From Candidatus Cloacimonadota bacterium (GTDB taxonomy: Bacteria > Cloacimonadota > Cloacimonadia > Cloacimonadales > TCS61), in assembly GCA_021736135.1 (NCBI GenBank), contig JAIPGO010000018.1, positions 1 to 50,746 of the forward strand: 50,746 nt of DNA, read 5' to 3'. The translations under genes were made by a program, and so were the position numbers. Each line of letters starts with the position of its first letter. The first letter of the stretch is position 1. This document shows positions 11,001 to 26,000 of this stretch, in pieces. Under the pieces are notes generated by a model. The model made no database searches and was not told the DNA's origin. It was given only the letters and a program-made list of their open reading frames with translations.

Positions 11001-14000
11001 CGTAAAATTATTCTAACTCAGGTGGAAAACCAGCTCGATGAATAATTCCGGCTTTCTGCTCATCGATAAACCCGAAGGTATTACTTCCTTCCAGGTTATT
11101 TCGCAACTCAGAAAAATCACCGGCATTCGCAAAATAGGGCACACTGGAACTCTTGATCCTTTTGCCACGGGACTTCTCCCTCTTTGCATAGGCAACACTA
11201 CCAGGCTGGCTTCTTTTCTTTCTGACAGCAGCAAGACTTACCAGGCAATTCTCAAGCTCGGCATTAAAACTGATACCGGTGATATTACCGGACAAATAAC
11301 GGAAACTGCTCCACTAATGGAATTCTCAGAAGCGCAGATTGCTTCTGCTGTTATTGAAATACTCAAACTGCAGCAGCAGATCCCCCCTGCCTATTCCGCC
11401 ATTAAACTGGATGGAAAAAGGGCTTATGAACTCGCCCGTAAAGGTGAAGAAGTTAATCTGGCTTCACGCCCCATCCATATCCATTCCTTCAGAATTGTTT
11501 CCTCTGCTCCACCTTTCATAAATTACGAGGCTGCTGTAAGCAAAGGTACTTATATCCGGGTCCTTAGCGAAACATTCGCTGCTTTGCTTGGTAACCTGGC
11601 GACTACCTGTGAACTGCGCCGTACAGAAATCGGTAACCTGAATATTACGCAATCCGTTAAACTGGCAGACTTGACCAGTGCTAACTGGAAAAAATTCCTT
11701 CTGTCTCCTGCGGAAGTGCTTACTCTTCCCAGACTGAAACTTACCGGCGCTGAGGAGATAAAATTCTCACATGGCATTAAACTGCCGGTTACATCTCCTC
11801 CTCTGGAATTCTGCCTGGTGCTTTCCGAAAATGATAACTCGTTGGGGATTGCAGCAATTGATGCCACCGGCTGGCTTCTCCCCCGCATCGTTCTGAGTTG
11901 ACAGGTGATATGCTATGAAATATTTTCATAATCAGAACTGCCATTTTCCCAATCCCGTCGTTACAATGGGCACCTTTGACGGTCTTCACCTCGGGCATCA
12001 GAAACTACTTAATGAACTGGTTAAAAGAGCACGGGAAATTAATGGCGAAGCAGTGGTCATTACCTATTATCATCATCCTTTGGAAACCATTTACCGCAAT
12101 CCTTTCCCCTATCTACTCACCGAAATTGACACGCGTGAAAAAATGTTCCGGCAACTGGGTATCAATTGCCTGCTCTACCTGAATTTCACGCATGAAATGG
12201 CGGAAATGGAACCACTCGATTTTTTACAAAACGTCCTCTATAAAGAGATTAAACCTCGCGAATTCGTCATCGGCTATGATACTCATTTCGGTAAAAACCG
12301 CCAGGGTAATTATAATTTCCTCAAACAATATGCCGAGGAACTCGGATATTCTGTCGATATCATTGAACCTTTCCGGCTCAATGGCAAGATCGTCAGCAGC
12401 TCCTGGTGCCGGGAATACATTCGCGCCGGTCGCGTGGAAGAACTGCCTGCTATTCTCGGCAGATATTATTCACTTACCGGGACGGTTGTTCATGGTAACC
12501 GCATCGGGCATCAACTCGGGTTTCCCACGATCAATCTGCAATGGCACGATGCTAATAAGCTTATTCCCAAAACAGGGATTTATCTCAGCCGGGTTATGCT
12601 GAATGATAAAAAGTACTGGGGAGTTACCAATATCGGTTATCGTCCCACCGTTATTGATAAAAGTGACTTGACTGTGGAAACATATATTCTTGACTTTCAG
12701 CAGGATGTTTATGGTCTGGAAGCTACTATTACGTTCGAGCAGCTCATCCGGCCGGAATATAAACTGAAAAATCGAACGGAACTGAAAAAATATATCAGTA
12801 ATGATATTACGGAAGCCCGTAAGATCATCGCCGAAAGGGAAGCTTAATTATGTATTTCTGTAATGAATGCGGTGCCGAAACCACTAAATGGTCGGGCAAA
12901 TGCCCTAATTGCGGAGCCTGGAACTCTTTGCGTGAATCCGTCTCGGTTACAGGAAAAAAGAAGAAAACTAACCGCCTGAATAAAAAAACACCTCAGTCTC
13001 TCTCTGCTATCGAAATGAAACAGCAATTCCGTCTGCAAACCGGTATTTCGGAACTTGACGGTGTCCTTGGCGGCGGCATCGTACCGGGTATGGTAACTCT
13101 CATCGGTGGTGAACCCGGCATTGGTAAATCAACTCTTATGCTGCAGATTGCCCATCTTCTCGGTTTACAGAAACTACCGGTTCTTTACGTTTCCGGCGAA
13201 GAAAGCCCGCAACAGATCAAGTATCGCGCCAAAAGACTCAATTGTTCCTCAGAAAATATCCTCCTGCTCTGCACTACCGATATTCAGGATATTGACAGTT
13301 ACCTGGAATCCGCTGCCCCTTCTCTCGTCATCATAGACAGCATTCAATCTATTTCATCTACTGAAACTGACAGCACGCCCGGCAGTATTTCGCAATTACG
13401 GGTAGTTACCACGCATCTGATCAACCTGGCAAAAGAAACTAATATTCCTTTCTTTCTCATCGGTCACGTTACCAAAGACGGCGCTGTGGCTGGTCCTAAG
13501 CTTATTGAGCATGCCGTTGACACCGTGCTTTATTTTGAAGGCGAACAGCGTAATCAGCTCAAGATTTTGCGCTCTTATAAAAACCGCTTCGGTTCCACGA
13601 ACGAGATCGGGATTTTTGATATGCAGAGTGACGGACTGCACGAAGTGCATGATATTTCGCAGGTCTTTATTGCCGGTAACGAGAACTCACCCGGCTCTGC
13701 TATCGGCTGCATTCTGGAAGGTTCACGGGTTTTTGCCACGGAAGTGCAGGCTCTGCTTGCCAATTCCTATTACGGCACACCCCAGCGCGTTGCCATCGGC
13801 TTTGATCATAAAAAACTGGCAATCTACCTCGCCGTGATCGAAAAGAACCTGGCGCTGAATCTCCGTCAAAGCGATGTATTCATCAAACTAGCCGGAGGTA
13901 TTAAAACTATGGAACCATCTCTTGATCTCGCCGTTATCGCTGCTATCCTTTCCGGTTTTAATGATATTTCTCTGCCTCCACACACAGCTTTCATCGGAGA

Positions 14001-17000
14001 AGTCGGCCTAAATGGCGACATCCGCCCCGTCAGCCGCGGAACACAACTCGTTGCTGAAGCTATAAAACTCGGCTATCAGAAAGTTTATATCTCAGCTCGC
14101 GAAAAAAATGTTAAAACCTCTCCCCAGATCATAAAAATCAAACACCTCCACGAACTGCGTAAACTATTCACCTGATCCTGAGTTCCCAAAATAATTAATC
14201 TCTCAACAACAGAAGAATTTTAAACCTCGGATTAATAGGATTTAGCGGATTAAAGAAAAGAAAATTATCTATTTTTTAAAATAGTACAATGGCTAAAACC
14301 TTGCGAATGTCTTTAGACCTCCGCAATGGTTGACCATCTAAATCCTCGTTTTACATGTGTAATTCCTGAATATCCGTTTCAAGTGTAACCGATTGGAGAA
14401 CAAATTATCCGGGAGTCATAAGTAAACCGCGGATTAAGAGGATTAAACGGATTAATATAAAAAAAGAACAACTTTAATAAAATAGTCTTCCCGCAATAAA
14501 AATAGTGTATTCTTATCTTTTCTTTAATCCTCTTAATCCGCGGTTCAATATGTTTTCTTCTATTATTTTCCCTTCTTTATCAACTGTTGATATGCTATGT
14601 AAGAATAAAGGATCGGGTAAACTACTGTTATTCCCATAATTATATAAAATAGTACCCTGCCGATTCCTAGAAAGTTGCCGACTACTCCTGCTAATACAAA
14701 AAATATCCCTCCTGCCACAAAGGCTTTGCCACCTACCCGGTGCGTTTTACGCCACACTTCTTCATGTGAAAGCGTCCAGGGAGTGCGGATGCCGATGAAA
14801 AAGCTCGAAGGCAGTTTCGGCAGCAGGTTGCCCAATAACATGAATAATATACCCAGTAAAACCCACATTAATTCGGTCCCATCTAATTCTGCATTGCGCG
14901 CCACCATCAGGCTCAGTAGATAAATAGCACTAAAAAGCAGAACCATAATATTGGCAAGTGTCGGCAGTATTTTGTCAAAACGCTCTGCTTCTTTACGGTA
15001 GCGAGGAGAAATCCAGGGAAAGAAAATAAAAAACGACAGTAAGATTATTGTTATACCTGGCATCAATATTAACCCCATTGTCTTACCAACACTACCGTCC
15101 ACTTTACCATCAATATTCCAGTGCGTGGGAATCTGTGCATCTGCCGGTAAGGGCGACCCCATTACCAGCCCCAGGATAATCGTGATCAACACTATAACGA
15201 TCGCTACCCAGAATTTTCTAATCATCATAAACCTCACATATAATTATTTTTTTTAAATACACCAGCCAAGTGGACGTTCACCAGTGCGCAGCATGGGGAA
15301 TGAACACCAGCAAAATCTCACCACATCTATCTTCATTCTTCATTTAAAATTCAACATTCAAAATTCAAAATTACTCATCTCAGTGGACGTTCACCAGTGC
15401 GCAGCATGGGGAATGAACACCAGCAAAATCTCACCACATCTATCTTCATTCTTCATTCAAAATTCACCATTCAAAATTCAAAATTACTCATCTCAATGGG
15501 CGTTCACCAGTGCGCAGCATGGGGAATGAACACCAGCAAAATCTCACCACATCTATCTTCATTCTTCATTTAAAATTCAACATTCAAAATTCAAAATTAC
15601 TCATCTCAGTGGACGTTCACCAATGCACAGCATGGGGAATGAACACGACCTCAAACCGCACTCGACTGCGTCTCGTTGCATTAGCGGGAGCTAATGCACT
15701 CCATATCATAGAATTTCCATAAAATATACTATCAGTTCTTCCAGCACACTCGCATTAAAAAAATACAGGATGCTGTTACCTTGCCGTTCTGTTTCCACTA
15801 ATCCGGCATTCTTTAAAACCTTCAAATGCTCACTCATCGTCGGACGTGATACATTCAGTTTCTCCGCCAGATCAGAAGGATACATCGCCTCTTTCCGCAG
15901 CAGCCTGATGATCTTCCGCCTGTTCACATCCGAAAGCGCTTTAAAAACCTTATCATTTATCATAACATCTCCCGCTAATAAGTTTTTTGGCTAATTAGCT
16001 GTTCACCTAATTAGTCAATCACCTAATTACCTCAAATCTGTCAATAACTTTTTTTTGAAGACATAAACCTTACGCCCTATACGCCTGATAAGCCAAAATA
16101 TCCCTGCCTCCCCCCGAAAACTATATTGGTACTATTAGGCCTATTAGGCGCGTATAAGTCATATAATTTCAATCAGTTCCACCAGGTATCCTCACTAACC
16201 TCATCATCAGTTTCAGCGTTGAGGATAATGCCAGGATTTTTTTAGGGATAAGGTTATACAGCAATGTTTAGTGGTATTAAAAGCGGTTCACAGACGAGAC
16301 GTCTGTGCTACAGGAGGGTGATAACCATAATCGTTACTGATAAATTTCCCAGTTAAAAGTACAGAACACCTGACTTCAAAGATTATAAAATGACCCCAAT
16401 TTCAAGAATAAGCCTTAAACTTAATCCGAGTGATTGCATTATATTTACGACCTAAATTACTACTAAAAAAAATACAAATATTGGGTATGTATTTGCAAAA
16501 AATTGAAAAAGAGTGACAAACACAGGTTAAAGCTATATAAATAAATCAAATAGCCTGTCACTTTACTGTCACTTTTTATTTGAGAGCTGTATTTATCAAT
16601 ATAACAGGTACTTAGGCGGATTAAATATAGGACAAATATTCTTAATAAGCCCAATAAAGAAAGAGATTAAACAAATAATGAAGAAATTGAAAATGGACTT
16701 CACGTCTTTCAGTGTGGGAAGAGTAATGCATTTCCCGGCGTATCTTTGATTATATCCTCCATTTTATTCAAAAATTAAGTTCAATTATAAATCTTTATTT
16801 TGGCAAGGGATAAAATGTGAATAAGAGATAATATATTGAAATGTATAGTATTACAATTTAGTTACCTTTTATGAGGTCAGGTGTTCTGAACTAAAAAATT
16901 CATCTGACGTTTTATGTTTTATACCAAGTAATTTATATCTATTCAGCAATTTGACTTGGAATTTTCCTGGCGGTTCACAATTTTGCCGAAATAAAATCCA

Positions 17001-20000
17001 ACTTACGGTATTTCAATAGATTATAATGAACAGTACCCTTAAATTGAGACTGTTCAACATCAGTCGCTCTTTTCCAAAGTTTATTCGACTCGAGAGTGGA
17101 GAGAGATAAAATTATTAAAAATATTGCAAGTTTGTAATTATTACATTATATTATTAGAGTTCACATAGGTGAGCAGGAAGTTAGAAATAAAATGAGTGCT
17201 AATGTCATCATTCCTCCTCGCGGATCATATGCTGAGGCTCAGATATGATTCGTTATGAAGACAGAGAAGCCACGTGACCCGAGAGAAGGTACCCCCCCGC
17301 TCTCGGGTTTTTTTATGATCAATATCCGAGAATTCCGAGCAGAACACCGGCAGCAACAGCTGAACCGATAACACCAGCAACATTAGGAGCCATTGCGTGC
17401 ATCAGCAGAAAATTACTTTTATCATACTGCTGCCCGAGGTGATGCACTACCCTGGCACTATCCGGAACAGCGCTAACGCCAGCAGCTCCAATCATAGGAT
17501 TGATCTTATCTTTAAGGAAAAGGTTCATGAATTTGGCAAAGATAACACCTGCAGCAGTCGCAATACAGAAGCTGAAAGCACCCAGAGTAAATATTTTTAT
17601 GGAACTGGCAGTGAGAAAACCCATATTTACTCCGTCCACGATCCGAATTGCCTGCGTAGAAGCACCCACACAAATACCCAGTAAAATAGTAATGATATCA
17701 ATAATGGCATTACTAGCGGTTCTGGCGAGACGATCAGTGACCCCTGACTCTTTGAGCAGGTTACCAAAGAAAAGCATACCCAGCAAAGAAATAGCACCCG
17801 GTGCAATAAGAATCGTGATCACAAATCCAGCAATCGGAAAGATGATTTTTTCACGTTTACCGACGAGACGTGGAGTCTTCATCTTAATATGACGTTCTTT
17901 ACTGGAAGTGAGTATTTTAATGATAGGTGGCTGGATTACCGGTACGAGAGCCATATATGAATATGCGGCAATAGCGATGGGTCCCAGCAGATGAGGAGCC
18001 AGTTTGGTAGAGAGGAAAATTGATGTGGGACCATCTGCGCCACCGATAATACCAATGGCACCAGCTTCAAAGATATTGAAACCAAGGATAAGAGCACCCA
18101 TAAAGGTGGCAAAAATCCCGAACTGGGCAGCAGCACCGAGGAGAATGAGTTTTGGATTAGCAATGAGAGTGGAAAAATCCGTCATTGCACCAATACCAAG
18201 AAATATCAGGGGTGGATAGAAGCCCAGCCTTACTCCCAGATAGAGAATATTGAAAACCGAACCTTCAGTATAAACACCATAAACTCCGGCACCTGGCATA
18301 TTACCAAGAATAATACCAAAACCTATAGGAACCAGCAGGAGTGGTTCATAGTTTTTAGCAATCCCCAGATAAATAAAAAACCCGCCAATCAACATCATAA
18401 CCAGATATAGCCAATTGCTTTCCTGAAAGAGATAATAGAATCCTGTTGTGGAAAAGAAACTGAGAAATTCACTCATTTTATGCTCCCTTTAACCGACTTC
18501 GATGATAGGGTCACCTTCCTGAAGGCTTTGCTGTTCCTTCACGAAGATTTTTTTGACTGTGCCAGAGGCTGTAGAGGCAATTTCACTTTCCATTTTCATT
18601 GCTTCCAGAATGATGATGGTATCACCTTTCTGAACAGTGTCACCAACAGATACTTTAAGAGATATCACAAGACCCGGAATGGGTGAAGTAACCGTACCAG
18701 CTGCAACTGTCTCTGGTTTACCGGATTTGTGAAGCACATCGAGGTTAGGAATATCTTTGCGGGTGCGGACAACCCTGGTAATAGATTTTTCTTCGGGTGT
18801 CACATTCACCTCATAATCGTGACCATTAACTTTTACAATGACTCGATTGCCGGAATAATCAACGATCCGGGTGTTGAATTCCTTGTTATTTATCTCCAGT
18901 TTATATTTTTTCATTATTTTCTCCTTGAGGGATCAATTTCGTTCATGGGAATATAATTTGCCGCTTTCCACATACTGAGCGGTGTTCTTTTCCAGGTTAG
19001 CAGCAATCTATCGTTTTCTTCCAATTCCAGTTCATAAAGATAAAGTGTGGCTGTAATGGCAGCTATGATATCATTATCTTCGCTGGTGATAGATTCCGGA
19101 TGTAAAACAGATGGTAAATTGTGAGAAGAACGCACTTTCTTTGTTTTATCAATATGACGCAACTGGCTAATGATAAGCGCCACCAGCAGCAGACTGATAA
19201 AGACAGTGAACATTCCCACGAGCATAATGCCTAGATGAAAGTTATTTTCATTATCTTCATATCTGGTAATCGCTTTTTGCAGTTCAGCATCATTACGTTC
19301 CAGCTTACTAAGCTGAAGATGAATATTAACCAGGTGGGGTAATTCCAGATATTCAATCAGTTTGGAAACTGGAATATGAATAGCAGCACTGATCTGAGCT
19401 AGTGACATGGAGTCATCAACCTTTTTCTCAGCAGCATAAGCGAGAGAAATCATGAGGATCAAAACCAGTAACAGGATTTTAGATTTCATAAACGCCTATC
19501 CTTTAAAGAGGTATATTGCCATGTTTTTTAGGCGGATTCGTTTCTCTTTTTGTGGCAAGCATTTCGAGGGCGCGGATAATCCGGAAACGTGTTTGCGCAG
19601 GTTCAATCACATCATCGATATAACCTTTGCTGGCAGCTACATAAGGATTGGCAAATTTCTCGCGATATTCGTTTTCCAGTTGCCTGGCAGTAGCTTCTGG
19701 AACATCGGATTCTGTAACTTCTTTACGGAAAACGATTTCAACTGCCCCGGCCGGACCCATAACTGCGATTTCAGCAGAGGGCCAGGCATAAACCAGATCA
19801 GCTCCCATTTCACGACTGTTCATCACACAGTAGGCGCCACCATAAGCTTTGCGGATAATAATGGTAATACGGGGCACAGTAGCTTCAGCAAAAGCGTAGA
19901 GTATCTTTGCGCCATGACGGATAATACCATTGTGCTCCTGATTAGAGCCTGGCAGGTATCCGGGAACATCTTCCAGAACAACGAGTGGAATATTGAAAGC

Positions 20001-23000
20001 ATCACAAAACCTGATGAATCTGGCAGCTTTAGAGGAAGCGTTGATATCCAGCACACCTGCCAGCACTTTGGGCTGATTAGCAATAATGCCCACTGAATGA
20101 CCATTCATGCGGCAGAATCCTACGACAATATTTTGAGCATAGTCACGGGCTACTTCCAGAAATTCATGATCATCAGCGATAGATTCGATCACATCCAGAA
20201 TATCATAAGGTTTATTGGGATTATCAGGAATAATCTCGTGCAATTCTTCACAGCGTCTTTCGATGGGATCTGATGGCTTAAACCAGGGAGGTTCTTCCAT
20301 ATTATTGGATGGCAGGTAGCTGATGAGCTTGCGGATAAGAAGAATAGTTTCTTCTTCTGAATCACTCACGAAGTGAGTAACGCCACTTTTGCGGCTATGA
20401 ACTTCAGGACCACCGAGAGCTTCCGTGGTAACGTCTTCATTGAGAACAGTTTTTACGACCTTTGGTCCCGTAACAAACATATAGCTTGTTTGACGATTCA
20501 TAAAAATAAAATCTGTGATCGCAGGGGAATAGACTGCTCCACCGGCACAGGGTCCCATGATGGCAGAGATTTGAGGAATAACACCAGAAGCTCTCACATT
20601 ACGGTAAAAGATGGAAGCATATCCGTTGAGTGCATCAACGCCTTCCTGAACACGTGCCCCGCCGGAATCGTTAAGTCCGATCATGGGAGCTCCCATACGC
20701 ATCGCCATGTCCATGACTTTGCATATTTTGCCGGCATTTGTTTTGGAAAGAGAACCACCGGTAACCGTGAAATCCTGGGCAAAAAGGTATATGATCCTAC
20801 CGTTTATAGTACCACATCCGGTGACAACTCCATCGCCAGGGAATTTATTTTTTTCCATACCGAAATCGTGGCTCTGATGTTCAACGAACATATCGAATTC
20901 TTCAAAACTATCGGGGTCAACGAGTCTCTCAATGCGTTCACGTGCTGTCAACTTACCCTTATCGTGTTGACTTGAAATACGCTTTTCGCCACCACCCAGA
21001 CGCGCCTTTTCACGTCTGCTGCGAAGCTCGGCAATTTTTTCTGCCACAGCCATAAAACCTCCAAAATTATTAGACAATGTATTCCTGAAATAAGGGTCGA
21101 ACTTAGCACAGAGGTAAATCTGTCAAACACTTTTCAGAAAAAAATGGGCAAGTATTAAGTAAAGATATAAGAAATCATAAGTGCTTTATATATTATAATT
21201 TACGATAGTATTTAAAAAAGAGACCCGGTTTTAGTTCCGGGTCTCTTTAAATACTTATCGAATTCATCAATGATCGTGTTTTTCCTGACAAAGTTCCAGT
21301 AGAACACCTGCCATGGCTTTTGGGTGTAAAAAGGCAATGGAAGCGTTATGAGCTCCGGGTCTTGGTGTTTTGTCAATAAGCTGGAGTCCGTTATTTTCAG
21401 CTTTCTGCATTTCATTAATCACATCATCAGAAGCAAGTGCCAGATGATGAATACCAACCCCTTTTTTTTCGATATATTTGGCAATGGGGCTATCTTCGGA
21501 TGTTGGTTCCAGCAGTTCAATGCGTACTTCCTTACCAATTGGCAAAAAGGCAACGCGCACTTTCTGGCTTTCCACGGTCTCTATACCTTCTACAGTAAGT
21601 CCCAGCTTAGTCCAGATATCAATAGCTTCCTCGAGATTTTTAACAGCAATCCCGATATGGCTGACTTTACTGATCATAACTTATTCCTGCATAGGAAGAT
21701 CATATTCCGCCACAAGTTTCTTAGCTAGTTTCATTGCTTTCAGGTTTGATTCGGCAAATTGCGGCTTGAAGTTAGTGATAGCAGCTTTGAGCGCTTTTTC
21801 TGAAACTATTTCCGTGGCATATACCAGGAAACTGAGAGCCAGGATGTTAGTTGGCAAAGCGGAACCGAGTTGTTCCATGGCTATCATGGTAAAGGGCAGC
21901 GCAAATACTTTCTGATCAGTAACATTATAGTTTTTCACAAATACAGTATCAACTATAAGAATCCCATTTTCGCCGAGTGAGGGCAGGAATTTATCGCAAG
22001 ATTCCTGAGTAAGTGCAACCAGGGCATCAAAGCGGGTAGCTTCGGGATAGTAAATTGGTTGATTACTGATAATCACATCTGCGCGTGATGAACCGCCGCG
22101 AGAGGCTGCGCCATAACTTTGCGTTTGGGTGACATTCAATCCTTCGCTGGTAGCTGCTTCTGCCAGGATTAAGCCGACGGTAAGCAATCCCTGACCGCCA
22201 CTTCCACTTAAACGAACTTCTTTTTTGAATGAGATTTTAGGTTTCGTGGTCATACTTTTTCTCCTTCCCGGGATTGCAAAGATTTCACCAGTTCAGCATA
22301 GCGCTCGCTGTATTCCGGTTCAAGTACGGCTTTCAGTATTCCGCGGGGAGATTTTTCCATTTTCTCATCGGGAGCTAGTTTATCGAAGACGCTTAGAGGA
22401 ATATACTGGTCTTTCATTTCTTTCATCATGGCAGGGGCATCGCCTTTTTTATTCCAGCGTCCGTAGATAACAGGACAGGCAGCCATAACTTCAATAAAAG
22501 CAAAGCCGTTATGCTCAAAACCTGCCTTGATGATTGATTGCATTTCCGTGGCATGATAAGCAGTGGTTCGGGCAACAAAAGTTGCACCGGCACCAATAGT
22601 CAGTTTGCAGAGATCGAAATCGTTATCGATATTTCCAAAAGGCATCGTGGAGGCTTTGGCACCATGAGGTGTGGTCGGTGAATATTGCCCGCCGGTCATG
22701 CCATAGATGTTATTATTAATGCAGATAACCGTAAGATTGATATTACGGCGGCAGGCATGGATCAAGTGATTCCCGCCTATAGCGGAAGCATCGCCGTCAC
22801 CTGTTACAACAATAACGTTAAGTCGCGGTTTTGCCATTTTAATGCCGGTGGCATAGGCAAGTGCACGCCCATGTAATGTGTGAGCCGTGTTAAAATCAAC
22901 ATAAACAGGCATTCTTGAAGAACATCCGATACCGGAAACCATAGCACAATCGTCCTTTTCCCAGCCGATTTCAGCAACCGCACGGATAGTGGCGCCCAGA

Positions 23001-26000
23001 ATGATGCCGTCTGAGCAGCCGGGGCACCAGACGTGGGGAAATTTCTTATTATGTCTCAGGTATTTATGAATTTCTTTCTGTGGTATTTTTTTCATCTAAT
23101 GTGCCTCCCTCGAAGAATTAAGGATTTCTTCCGGTGAAATCAATTCTCCGGTTACCTTTTGCAGTTCCACAATGCGTCTGGTTTTCTTGCTAACGCCAAG
23201 CACTCTTTTCACTTCATGAGAGAGCTGTCCCTGACTTAATTCCGGTATAATGATCATGCGTTTATCACTCAGATATTTAGTAACAGCTTCATCAGGGAAT
23301 GGCCAGATGGTCAGAGGTCTCACGAGCAGCATTTTCTTTCCATGCTGCTGGGCTGTTTTAATGGCAGCCTTGGCAGCTCTGGCAGTGATACCGGCAGCGA
23401 AGATTGCCACTCTGGCATCTTCATCTCCGAAAATCTCCACCTGAACCAGGTCTTTGTGATTTTGCAGTATCTTATTATTTAACCGTTCTGCCATAATTTT
23501 GATCTCATCCGGTCGTGTTGTTGGAAATCCCAGTGCATCATGGGCCAGTCCGGTAACATGGAACCTGTAACCGTCACCGAAAGAAGCCAGCGGAGCCCGG
23601 TATTTGGGATTATCAGGGTAGTGTTTATACCATTCAGGTGGTATTGTAGGTTTAATGCGGTCAATGATCTGCACATTATTTAAATCCGGCATTGTAATCG
23701 GCTCACGCATATGCCCCAGCATGGCATCAGAAAGCAGAATTACGCAAGTACGGTATTTCTCTGCCAGATTGACGGCTCTGATCGTTAACTCATAGCATTC
23801 CAGCACAGAAGCCGGATAGAGTACAATCGCTGGTGCATCGCCATGACTTGCCCAGCGGGACTGCTGAATATCTGCCTGCGAAGGTTGGGTTGGCAATCCC
23901 GTGCTGGGACCTCCACGCATTACATTAACAACCACGCATGGTTGTTCAATCATTTTTGCATATCCAATTCCTTCCGCCATCAGCGAAATACCGGGACCGC
24001 TGGTGGCAGTCATACTTTTAGCGCCGGCAAGCGATGCTCCGATGATGGCTGCAATACTGGCTATTTCATCTTCCATTTGCAGAAATACTCCACCTCTTTT
24101 GGTAAGCTCGCGTGACATGAATTCCGTGATCTCAGTTGAGGGAGTAATGGGATAACCGGCAAAAAAATTAATGCCAGCATCAACCGCGCCACGGGCGATT
24201 GCCTCATTTCCCTGCATCAGAACAGCTTTATCTGTTTTTTCCATATCTGCTCCTTACCTTTTTGCGCCAGTTATGGCAAAATCAGGACAAAGCCTGTCGC
24301 ATGTTTCGCAATGGATACACTTTTCGGGATTCTTAACATAGGGTGATCCGTCCAGCTTTCGACCCAAAGCCTCTGTTGGACAGAAAGCCACACAAATACC
24401 GCATTTTTTGCACCAGTCATGGAAAATAAACACGGGAGTTGTTCGATAATCGCCTTCATACTTCACCTCGTTTACTTCCACCTGCATCTTTAATGGCGTA
24501 TCATCCTGCTTGATGATCAAGCCATCGCGGTTCTTTTCTACCTTCTCTGGCATGTTTCCTCCGATTTATCGTACATAATATTCATAATTTCTAAAATGGT
24601 GATTAAGCTCTTTGAAAATCAAACTATAAAAAAAATCCCGGTTATGATCCGGCTTGCTCCCTCTCAAAAAAAAGACCCCATTTTGAGGGGGATACATAGT
24701 CTCAATTTCTGATGACACCATTAAAACCTGGTCTCCTCTTCATATATTTTCCAGCTCATATATTCTGTCTCTTAATTCAGCAGCTTTTTCGAAATCAAGA
24801 TTCCGCGCTGCTGCCTGCATCTCCTTACGTAATAAAGCAACAATTTTATCTTTTGAATCAAGATCAAGATATTCTCTGAAATCGATTTTTTCTTTTTCAC
24901 TTTCTTTTTCCTGATAACCGGCTGCCACACTTGTAGAGGTCATGATCTCGTCAATACTTTTTTTAATCGATTGCGGCACTATGTTATTTATTTCGTTGTA
25001 AGTTAGCTGCTTTTGCCTTCTGCGGGAAGTTTCATCCATAACGTTACGGATTGCATCTGTAGCTACGTCTGCATAGAGAATAACTTTACCGTCAATATTC
25101 CTGGCAGCCCTGCCGGCAGTTTGGATCAAAGATCGTGTCGAGCGCAGAAATCCGGTTTTATCGGCATCTAAAATTGCTACCAGCGATACTTCCGGCAGAT
25201 CAAGACCTTCCCGGAGCAGATTAACGCCAATGAGAACATCAAACTTACCGAGACGCAGATCACGAATTATGCTGGAGCGTTCCATGGTTTTCACTTCACT
25301 ATGCAGATAACGGGCTTTGATGTTCGCCTTTTTCAGATAGACGGCAAGGTCTTCAGCCATTCTCTTTGTTAAGGTTGTTACCAGTACCCTTTGTCCTGCT
25401 TTAATACGCTGCCGCGCTTCTTCCATCAAATCATCAACCTGCGTTGCGAGGGGATGCATCTCAATCTGAGGATCAAGCAGTCCGGTTGGACGAATGATCT
25501 GTTCCGTAATAACACCGTTGCATTTATCAAGCTCATAATCTGCCGGGGTAGCAGAAACATAAATGACCTGATTGACCTTTTTTTCGAATTCATCAAACTT
25601 AAGGGGACGGTTATCAAAAGCAGAAGGCAAACGAAAACCGTAATCCACCAGGTTTTTTTTGCGGGAATAATCTCCATTGAACATAGCTCTGACCTGAGGA
25701 ATGGAAGCATGCGATTCATCAATTACCAGCAGATAATCTTCCGGGAAATAATCCATTAGTGTATAAGGTGGTTTACCCGGTTTCATACCGGTCAGATGTC
25801 GGGAATAATTTTCTATACCGGAACAGAATCCGATTTCCCGAAGCATTTCCAGGTCAAAAAGGGTTCGTTGTTCCAGCCGCTGTGCTTCCACCAGCCGGTT
25901 ATTATCATTAAACCATTTCGTTCGCTGTTTTAATTCTTCCTTAATGGTTTCAATAGCACGACTCAAGGAGTCTGAAGTTGTAATGAAATGATTAGCAGGA